Below are positions 1-4,723 of a DNA stretch of 6,934 nucleotides, one piece after another. The position numbers and the translations under genes were made by a program. The notes beneath the pieces are model-generated. The model did not search any database and was not told the DNA's origin. It was given only the letters and a program-made list of their open reading frames with translations. How positions within the stretch are numbered: the stretch's first letter is position 1; every line of letters starts with the position of its first letter. The stretch comes from Opitutia bacterium UBA3151 (lineage in GTDB: Bacteria; Verrucomicrobiota; Verrucomicrobiia; Opitutales; Seribacteraceae): assembly GCA_002364975.1 (NCBI GenBank), contig DEYT01000052.1, forward strand, positions 23,538-30,471. The letters are read 5' to 3'.

Positions 1-90
1 TGGCGGAAGGAGAGGGATTCGAACCCCCGGAACCGTTTCCGGTTCAGCGGTTTTCAAGACCGCCGCATTAGACCTCTCTGCCATCCTTCC
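1..90 (-). tRNA. tRNA-Ser (anticodon UGA), complete with CCA
   Basis: Read on the minus strand this folds as a class II tRNA. The 7-bp acceptor stem is GGAAGGA/TCCTTCC, followed by discriminator G and encoded CCA at positions 1-3. The anticodon stem GCGGT/ACCGC encloses the loop CTTGAAA, giving anticodon UGA (positions 54-56), which reads UCA-type serine codons. A long variable arm (AACCG-GAAA-CGGTT) is typical of serine tRNAs, and the T-loop is TTCGAAT. The length of 90 nt is normal for tRNA-Ser. The 3' end coincides with the window edge. No integrase gene or second copy of the tRNA 3' end is visible, so there is no sign of its use as an integration site within this window. Confidence 0.97.
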
Positions 91-239
91 CCAACAAGAA
101 GAGTAGTAGAATATTTGTTTCGGTAAGACAAGTTTGAAGATTTTCCACACACCTGGATTTCGGAATTTTATTCTTCGTTTTTAAATTTACTTCTGCTACT
201 TTTCAGAGCATCAATTTTACTCGCTTAATTATTACTGCA
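91..239. other. Intergenic region between divergent tRNA-Ser and secreted-protein gene
   Basis: This 149-nt AT-rich space must hold the promoters of the leftward tRNA and the rightward operon. On the minus strand TTGTCT and TATTCT occur just upstream of the tRNA, but with poor spacing. I see no convincing promoter in either direction. From about 138 onward the frame of the rightward gene is open, so part of this region may be coding. Confidence 0.5.
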
Positions 240-1382
240 TTGCTTGCAGTTTTGAGTTTTACTGTAATACCGTTTCTCTTTTCCGGAGAAATTACCTCAC
301 AGTTTGGAATTATTGACCCTCTCAATCGCGGAGTCATTCGGGTTGATGATCATTCGATAATCGAAAACGATTTCTTCCGCTATGATTTTTCTGGCTACTC
401 TTTGAGGGATGATCAAATTATTGATTTTGGAATCGAGCCAGAAATGGAAAGCCTGATTTTCACCACTTATCAAGGAACTGATTGGATGGATGCCTTAAAA
501 AGTCATTATTTTGAAATCATTTATTGGAATGCAAGCAGGACTTTTTGGAATACGATTTCAGGACCATCTTGGTTCTCTACATACCATCTTGATCGGGAAG
601 GTAAGTATGAGGAATACTTTTATACAAATGCTGGGTTTCCGGCATACCTCATTATCTCCTGGGATAAAATTGATTTTAAAGTAGATGGATTTAGAGAGTA
701 CTTTTATTCTTTATTGATCGACGGGACCAATGCATCCCATCGCTCCTTTTCTCAATTCAATGATTCTGATAATAAGCCATGGGTTGAAATATCGATGCAA
801 AGTATGGTTGGTATTGGTTCTAATTTATCGATTGCCGAACAAGTGTCGAATATTTCATCGATGGTTCGTGAAATTGCTGGCAAAATCACGATGAAAGATA
901 CAGGGAGTCCATCTCCTAGCATTGATCTCGACGCTTTTAACTCCTCAGCATCAAACTCAAGTCCATATAGTTTCATCGATTCCGTTGATTATGGAAATGG
1001 TTGGCATTTTTCTTCTTGGTTTGGAGATTTTTACAAAAGTAAGCCCGGATGGATCTATCACTTGGATTTAGGATGGATTTATTATACTAAATATACGCAG
1101 CAAAGCTCATGGTGCTGGCATCCAGTTTTTTCATGGTTTTGGATTTCAAGTTCAACTTATCCTTATGTTTTACTCGAAGATGAAAGCTGGAGTTATTTTC
1201 AAAAAGGCACGGATTCATTACTTGCTTATGATTTCGAAAAAATGGAATGGCGTTCCCTGAATGATCTCATTCCATCTGCGAATGATTCTTTTTCTGAAAG
1301 AATTTCTAAGATTCAGTCCTCTTTTATGAGTGAGGAAAATAAGAAAAGTGAAATGGCAAAGTATTTACTCACTGGAAAATGA
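240..1382 (+). CDS. Secreted aromatic/Trp-rich protein with C-terminal GWxYH..GWxY-type module
   Basis: This protein is probably exported; its function is unknown. It is 380 aa from a TTG start, beginning with a hydrophobic stretch (residues 1-15) that looks like the core of a signal peptide. The middle has no motif I recognise. Residues about 254-340 are very rich in Trp, Tyr and Phe (GWHF, WFGDFY, GWIYH, LGWIYY, WCWHP, WFWISS, YPYVLL, SWSYF, EWRSL). They match a pattern I associate with the C-terminal ends of surface or secreted proteins in several bacterial phyla (GWfYH..lGWlY...fPy.y....WlYf). A charged tail of about 40 residues follows. The start is doubtful. No Shine-Dalgarno sequence precedes the TTG, and the frame stays open back to about 138, encoding a better signal-peptide n-region (INFTRLIITAL) without any ATG. 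The stop overlaps the next gene's start as ATGA, so the two are probably co-transcribed and translationally coupled. Confidence 0.8.
   Translation: MLAVLSFTVIPFLFSGEITSQFGIIDPLNRGVIRVDDHSIIENDFFRYDFSGYSLRDDQIIDFGIEPEMESLIFTTYQGTDWMDALKSHYFEIIYWNASRTFWNTISGPSWFSTYHLDREGKYEEYFYTNAGFPAYLIISWDKIDFKVDGFREYFYSLLIDGTNASHRSFSQFNDSDNKPWVEISMQSMVGIGSNLSIAEQVSNISSMVREIAGKITMKDTGSPSPSIDLDAFNSSASNSSPYSFIDSVDYGNGWHFSSWFGDFYKSKPGWIYHLDLGWIYYTKYTQQSSWCWHPVFSWFWISSSTYPYVLLEDESWSYFQKGTDSLLAYDFEKMEWRSLNDLIPSANDSFSERISKIQSSFMSEENKKSEMAKYLLTGK
999..1259 (+). other. Trp/Tyr-rich C-terminal module coding region
   Basis: This segment encodes residues about 254-340 of the preceding protein. Aromatic residues recur at short intervals in paired patterns (GWIYH-x3-GWIYY, WCWHP-x3-WFWIS, YPYV, WSYF, EWRS). 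This resembles a tandem beta-hairpin or WW-like surface module. I recognise the pattern from secreted proteins of other bacteria but do not know a biochemical function for it. The module boundaries are approximate. Confidence 0.6.
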
Positions 1383-2689
1383 AGCTCTTTCTCACTCTAT
1401 TTATTCCCTGGATCCTTTTAGGTTTCACCGCCTTAGTTGGTCAAAAACCTAGTACGAAAATGAATCAACTTTTCATGCGGATACAAAATGCAGAAGCCCA
1501 GTTGAAAAATCTTAGAAAGCCAAATTTGATTTCCACTGAAAGACGAACGAGCAAAGAGAAGTCAAGCGGAGGGCAGGTAATCTCTGGAAAGGATTCAGTT
1601 AACTTGCCTTCAAAGTTTAAGAGGCAAGAGCGACCTATTACTGGGGTAGATTTTTCGACAAGTCCTCCATCTATTTTGCAGGGGGAGTCAAAATTAGATC
1701 AATTGCTTGATCGGATCAATAAAGCGGAAGCCAAGATTTTCAACCAATTGCAAGATCTTAGAAGGTCTGAATTCAATCATTCCGGTAATGAAATAATCAA
1801 AGATAGTGTCTTGCCCGATGCAATCCTTTCTGATGATATTCCACCAACTCCTCTCATTCCTGAGGAGGCGATAGCGAAGTCAAAGTTGGATCAATTACTA
1901 GATCGAATCAATAAAGCCCAAGCAAAGATTTCTGCACTTCAAGAACCTGAAATCCAAACCGATATACCAAGTTTACCTGAACCTAATTTGGAAGATTCTG
2001 TCACAAGCAGTTCTCCCCTGATGAATGAGAATCTTCCACAATTACAAAACTCAACCCCTTTCATCACCCTCCCTGAAGATCAAAAAGAGCAAGAATTAGC
2101 AACTGGTATTTCTGTAAATAGTCGAGATAGGGGAGCTCAATTTTCATCAGGGAAGCCAAATGAAGTAAGGTTACGAGTAGCATATATTTTCCCCTTTGAA
2201 TCCGACTACCTACAACCTATAACCGGCACCCCACTGCCTTTGTCCTACGATTCAGGAAAACAACTTGCCTTTGAATATCTATTCGGATCAGAACTTTACT
2301 CTTTAGGCACTTCCATTCTCTGGTCCGAATCCAAACACCTCCAGATTGGGCCAGTCTCTCCCCTTGGCACATTCCCTGCCCATGGAAGAACCAGATCTTT
2401 TGGTGGCTCACTACTCGCGAGGTTGTCTAAAGATATCAATAAGATTTCCTTCGAGGCATTACTCTCAATGGGCTTAACTCGTAGGCTAGACGAATTCAAG
2501 TTTGATACTGGCTACTTCAGCGAAGCTGGCCTTTCATTCCTGAAATCCTTTGACTTCGGGGTGCATTACGAGATTTTTGAGGGTCATAAAGTGGGGATTT
2601 ATTGGCGATATCAAAACTTAGAAGGCTTGAATCATAACTCGGAGAACCAAAACGCAATGTTGGGGCTTTCTTATGCTCAGGAGTTCTAA
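1379..2689 (+). CDS. Envelope protein: signal peptide, three coiled-coil motif copies, C-terminal beta-barrel-like domain
   Basis: The protein has 436 aa and no family I can name. Residues 1-20 form a signal peptide (MKLF start, hydrophobic to ALVG). The next 240 residues are a polar, Pro/Ser/Glu-rich region carrying three copies of a short helical motif, K-x-x-Q-L-x-x-R-I-x-x-A-x-A, at about 26-46, 104-127 and 168-188. Copies two and three share SKLDQLLDRINKA, with heptad spacing suited to coiled coil. From about 262 to the end, alternating polar/hydrophobic strands (VRLRVAYIF, KQLAFEYLF, SLGTSILW, SFGGSLLARL, KISFEALLSMGL, FDFGVHYEIF, HKVGIYWRY, AMLGLSYAQEF) suggest a small outer-membrane barrel. 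The chain ends in Phe, as many BamA-inserted proteins do. The ATG overlaps the upstream stop by 4 nt, with only a weak GGA before it, so re-initiation is likely. The linker could present the helices in the periplasm or outside the cell; the sequence does not decide. Confidence 0.82.
   Translation: MKLFLTLFIPWILLGFTALVGQKPSTKMNQLFMRIQNAEAQLKNLRKPNLISTERRTSKEKSSGGQVISGKDSVNLPSKFKRQERPITGVDFSTSPPSILQGESKLDQLLDRINKAEAKIFNQLQDLRRSEFNHSGNEIIKDSVLPDAILSDDIPPTPLIPEEAIAKSKLDQLLDRINKAQAKISALQEPEIQTDIPSLPEPNLEDSVTSSSPLMNENLPQLQNSTPFITLPEDQKEQELATGISVNSRDRGAQFSSGKPNEVRLRVAYIFPFESDYLQPITGTPLPLSYDSGKQLAFEYLFGSELYSLGTSILWSESKHLQIGPVSPLGTFPAHGRTRSFGGSLLARLSKDINKISFEALLSMGLTRRLDEFKFDTGYFSEAGLSFLKSFDFGVHYEIFEGHKVGIYWRYQNLEGLNHNSENQNAMLGLSYAQEF
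1454..1516 (+). repeat. Coiled-coil motif repeat, copy 1 (divergent)
   Basis: Encodes TKMNQLFMRIQNAEAQLKNLR, right after the signal peptide of the envelope protein. It keeps the K..QL..RI..AEA..  spacing of the two later copies but differs at most other positions. Confidence 0.6.
1688..1759 (+). repeat. Coiled-coil motif repeat, copy 2
   Basis: Encodes SKLDQLLDRINKAEAKI followed by FNQLQDL. Over the first 17 codons it matches copy 3 at 16 residues. The DNA differs at 8 of 51 bases, and all but one of these changes (gaa/caa) are silent. Confidence 0.8.
1880..1942 (+). repeat. Coiled-coil motif repeat, copy 3
   Basis: Encodes SKLDQLLDRINKAQAKI followed by SALQ. It starts 192 nt (64 codons) after copy 2, and copy 2 starts 234 nt after copy 1. 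The copies are therefore dispersed in the linker rather than arranged in tight tandem. Confidence 0.8.
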
Positions 2690-2700
2690 ATCCTAGAACT
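2682..2700 (+). terminator. Weak hairpin at the end of the envelope protein gene
   Basis: A 7-bp stem AGTTCTA/TAGAACT with loop AATCC overlaps the stop codon and is followed by TTTAATG. It is AT-rich with only a short T run, so it is at best a weak terminator. It lies between two convergent genes, where a terminator is expected. Confidence 0.3.
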
Positions 2701-2718
2701 TTAATGCTAAGACCAAGC

Positions 2719-3063
2719 TTATTGCTTTCTGAAATCGATCAAATATTTTGTTACTAGATCTAAGTCCAAGCTGCTGTCAAATGTGAAGGAGAGCATCTTG
2801 GCATCATCTTTCAATAGATTAAGTAAAACCTTGGCTCTACCAATCTCTAGGCCTTGCGCATTTAATGCTTTTGCCAAGACTTCCCCGTTAGCTTCATTTT
2901 CGGAAATGAGATAAACATCCAATTTATGAGCCTCGACCTTGGAGGATGTCATGGAAATCTGTTTATCTATAATGGATATCCCCAGGGTGACTGGCTTATC
3001 TTTTTCCAAGCAGGAAGTGAGAATGAATAAAAGAGAAAAAACTGTAAGTAGGAACTTTTTCAT
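2719..3063 (-). CDS. Small lipoprotein of unknown function
   Basis: The protein is 114 aa. It has a clear lipoprotein signal: MKKFLLTVFS start, hydrophobic core, and lipobox L15-T16-S17-C18, so Cys18 should be lipidated and the protein anchored to a membrane. The mature part of about 97 residues alternates hydrophobic and charged residues (TLGISIIDKQISM, KLDVYLIS, AKVLLNLLKDD, MLSFTFDSS) and looks like a compact alpha/beta fold; I recognise no family. An in-frame ATG at 3102 would add 13 residues in front of the Lys-Lys, giving an unusual signal peptide. A probable -10 box lies between the two ATGs, so I chose 3063. No good Shine-Dalgarno sequence is seen. It is convergent with the envelope protein gene and lies 77 nt downstream of the Smr gene. 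Confidence 0.8.
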   Translation of the reverse strand: MKKFLLTVFSLLFILTSCLEKDKPVTLGISIIDKQISMTSSKVEAHKLDVYLISENEANGEVLAKALNAQGLEIGRAKVLLNLLKDDAKMLSFTFDSSLDLDLVTKYLIDFRKQ

Positions 3064-3085
3064 AAGAAGAAACAATACAAACTTA

Positions 3086-3115
3086 AATATACCATGATTC
3101 AATTTCTCTAATCAA
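3086..3115 (-). promoter_or_regulatory. Candidate sigma-70-type promoter for the small lipoprotein gene
   Basis: On the minus strand, TTGATT (3115-3110) is separated by 18 nt from TATATT (3091-3086), with 4/6 and 5/6 matches to the -35 and -10 consensus. Transcription would start near 3079, about 16 nt before the ATG at 3063. This is by-eye evidence only. Confidence 0.4.
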
Positions 3116-3140
3116 GCAACTTACAAATTTTAGATAATCT

Positions 3141-3422
3141 CTATGGATTAATTTCAAATACGGTTGCTCCCCATCCACCGGTATTATGATCACCTAGCCG
3201 AAACGATTTGATCGTGGTATTTTTCCGAAGCTCGGAATGAACTATTTCCCGAAGAGTACCAATTCCTTTGCCGTGAATGATACGTCCTGAACGAATCCCT
3301 TTTCTTTTGCATTCAAAAAGAAATTCTCGAACTAACTCTTTTACTTCGGATGGTTTAAACTGATGAAGATCTAGAGTTCCATCCGTCGATATAATCACGG
3401 GGTCCTGTTCTTCACGCATCAT
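3141..3422 (-). CDS. Stand-alone Smr-domain protein
   Basis: The protein is 93 aa and consists almost entirely of a Smr domain (the MutS2 C-terminal type). The characteristic motifs are present: LDLH at 17-20, HGKGIGTLR at 50-58, and the closing GGWGATVFEI at 82-91. Smr domains of this family bind or nick nucleic acid; in MutS2 and related proteins the domain cleaves RNA or DNA, including mRNA at stalled ribosomes. No MutS2 ATPase part is present, so this is a naturally small form rather than a visible fragment. The start ATG overlaps the stop of the upstream lipoprotein gene (ATGA at 3419-3422). A second ATG directly follows, so the protein may lack the first Met. The precise substrate cannot be read from the sequence. 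Confidence 0.9.
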   Translation of the reverse strand: MMREEQDPVIISTDGTLDLHQFKPSEVKELVREFLFECKRKGIRSGRIIHGKGIGTLREIVHSELRKNTTIKSFRLGDHNTGGWGATVFEINP

Positions 3423-3679
3423 TCTAATAAGTCTTCACTCGCCTGCGGATGAATCTTTTCTCCTTTTATTAAAGGTTTTTCAATCGAGTGAAAATCCTTT
3501 TTGGGATTTTGCTTGTTAATTTCATCTACAGGGTAATTGTAAACAGGTTTTGGCTTTGTTGGTTTTTCGCTTTCTTTTTCAATTTCTTTTCTGTCCACAG
3601 ATTCTTTAGGCTTAACTTGAATCTCATCACAAGCACACAAAGATAAAAAAACGAACGGAAATAAAAAAAGGCGGATCAT
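3419..3679 (-). CDS. Short Lys/Glu/Pro-rich lipoprotein
   Basis: The protein is 86 aa. The N-terminus MIRLFLFPFVFLSL leads into C15-A16-C17. Lipidation most likely falls at Cys17 (L-C-A-C), although Cys15 (L-S-L-C) is possible. The remainder is low complexity and strongly charged, rich in Lys, Glu and Pro (for example KEIEKESEKPTKPKP), and probably disordered, as expected for a flexible envelope tether. No family is recognised. It is the first gene of a two-gene unit and its TGA overlaps the Smr ATG, so the Smr protein is probably made by coupled translation. A functional link between a lipoprotein and a cytoplasmic Smr protein is not obvious; shared expression may be all that joins them. Confidence 0.75.
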   Translation of the reverse strand: MIRLFLFPFVFLSLCACDEIQVKPKESVDRKEIEKESEKPTKPKPVYNYPVDEINKQNPKKDFHSIEKPLIKGEKIHPQASEDLLE

Positions 3680-3709
3680 AGGGACTTTCTAAATATCAGG
3701 CATTAGCAG

Positions 3710-3727
3710 TCAAGTTATTCAAGTTAT
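3710..3727. repeat. Tandem 9-bp repeat in a divergent intergenic region
   Basis: TCAAGTTAT occurs twice with no gap, in the 120-nt space between the divergent lipoprotein and tautomerase genes. It could be a chance AT-rich duplication or a regulator site; nothing else supports either reading. Confidence 0.5.
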
Positions 3728-3799
3728 TTGTTATTTTTCTTACAGCTTTCATTTCGGTCTCGATTTGACATTTGTTCCGTAATTACAAAAAAAGAATAT

Positions 3800-4159
3800 A
3801 TGCCGTTATTAAATATTAAGACCAATCTTTCGGAACTTTCCGAGTCGGACTTGATGCTTATTCAAGATGAAGGATCTCAGATTTTATCTGAGGAAATTGG
3901 GAAATCGATCGACTTCGTGATGGTTCTCTGCGAAGCAGGAAGAAATATCTACTTTTCGGCGAACGCTAGTGAACCGGCTGCATTTATTGAAATCAAAAAC
4001 GTGGGGGCTCTTTCTTCATCTTTAAGTTCTTCTATTACTCAAAAATTATCCTCACTTCTGGAAAGAGTCTTATCCATCCCTCCAAGTCGATGTTATCTGG
4101 AATTTCAAGAATCAGAACGGCATTTATGGGGCTGGAACGGGAAAACTTTTGCTTCTTGA
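3800..4159 (+). CDS. MIF-like tautomerase (macrophage migration inhibitory factor family)
   Basis: The protein is 119 aa, the usual size for the MIF/phenylpyruvate (dopachrome) tautomerase family, which acts as a trimer and uses the N-terminal proline as catalytic base once Met is removed. I chose the ATG at 3800 because it gives the required MPLLNIKT start. An earlier in-frame ATG at 3728 would bury the proline under 24 residues. Family landmarks are the EEIGKSIDFVMV segment (31-42), SEPAAFIEIKNVG (57-69, matching the conserved strand and IxxxG of MIF proteins), IPPSRCYLEFQ (93-103) and the C-terminal WGWNGKTF (110-117) seen in many bacterial and plant homologues. The physiological substrate of bacterial members is generally unknown. 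The MarR gene begins 8 nt downstream, so the two probably share a transcript. Confidence 0.92.
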   Translation: MPLLNIKTNLSELSESDLMLIQDEGSQILSEEIGKSIDFVMVLCEAGRNIYFSANASEPAAFIEIKNVGALSSSLSSSITQKLSSLLERVLSIPPSRCYLEFQESERHLWGWNGKTFAS

Positions 4160-4167
4160 TTAATGGA

Positions 4168-4659
4168 ATGAAAGAATCAACCAGGGGCAGGGAAAAAAAA
4201 TTAAAGGATCAGCGTTTTCCCGTCTCACTAAGAGGTAGCTGGTTTGGACTTAACCGAAATTTTCGAGATCTTCTTGCTGATAAATTAATCACTCCAGTCC
4301 AATATACCACCCTTCGTAATATCTATGAGTTCGAAGGACTTAATTTAAATCAAAAAAAACTATCCATCTTGCTCAGTTCCAACCAAAATAATCTCACCGC
4401 AATCTTGAAAAAACTGGAAGTTCAAGAACTGATTGATCGAAGGCAGGGTAAGATGGATGGTAGAACCAAGGAAATTGAGGTTACGCCACTTGGAGTTCAG
4501 GTTTTTCAAGAGACTCAAGCAATTGCCCTTGGATTACAATCAAAGGTAATGGAAGTATTTTCTGAAGAAGAAGCAAACCGTCTAATGAATTACCTTAAAA
4601 AATGCTCTGAGAATCTAGATCTTGTCGAGCAAGGCTGTAAAGTTTTCGATACTGAATAA
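4168..4659 (+). CDS. MarR-family transcriptional regulator
   Basis: The protein is 163 aa, the normal size for MarR dimers. An N-terminal helix region (20-40) is followed by the winged helix-turn-helix. The segment LNQKKLSILLSSNQNNLTAIL (about 60-80) holds the scaffold and recognition helices. The following KKLEVQELIDR and wing RRQGKMDGRTKEIEVTPLG (91-109) contain the D-x-R-x-x-x-V-x-x-x-T-x-x-G pattern of the family. C-terminal helices to about 155 would form the dimer interface. The ATG at 4168 gives an 8-nt gap to the tautomerase stop. The frame is open further upstream (ATGs at 4126 and 4090), but those starts would overlap the tautomerase gene. Such regulators usually control adjacent genes and respond to small aromatic compounds; control of the tautomerase gene is an inference, and no clear palindromic operator was found upstream of 3800. 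Confidence 0.88.
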   Translation: MKESTRGREKKLKDQRFPVSLRGSWFGLNRNFRDLLADKLITPVQYTTLRNIYEFEGLNLNQKKLSILLSSNQNNLTAILKKLEVQELIDRRQGKMDGRTKEIEVTPLGVQVFQETQAIALGLQSKVMEVFSEEEANRLMNYLKKCSENLDLVEQGCKVFDTE

Positions 4660-4670
4660 GCGGAGACAGA

Positions 4671-4686
4671 TTGGGAGAAAACCCAA
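4671..4686. terminator. Short hairpin between convergent MarR and NTPase genes
   Basis: TTGGG-AGAAAA-CCCAA forms a 5-bp stem in the 64-nt space between the two convergent stops. Neither strand has a T run after it, so a terminator function is weakly supported; position is the main argument. Confidence 0.25.
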
Positions 4687-4723
4687 GACGGCTTTATGTG
4701 CACTCGATAGATTGAATTGTCGA

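Noticed and set aside
1..90. The tRNA-Ser gene as an island attachment site
   Set aside because: No integrase gene, no repeat of the tRNA 3' end and no other mobile-element gene is visible in the window.
752..976. A 74-codon minus-strand frame inside the secreted Trp-rich protein gene
   Set aside because: It is antisense to a coding region and shows no motif, signal peptide or promoter.
3765..3770. Perfect TTGACA as a -35 box for the tautomerase gene
   Set aside because: No TATAAT-like hexamer lies 15-19 nt downstream; that position is an A run, so I do not call a promoter.
3728..3799. N-terminal extension of the tautomerase from the ATG at 3728
   Set aside because: The MIF family needs proline directly after the initiator Met; the ATG at 3800 provides this, and the extension has no targeting features.
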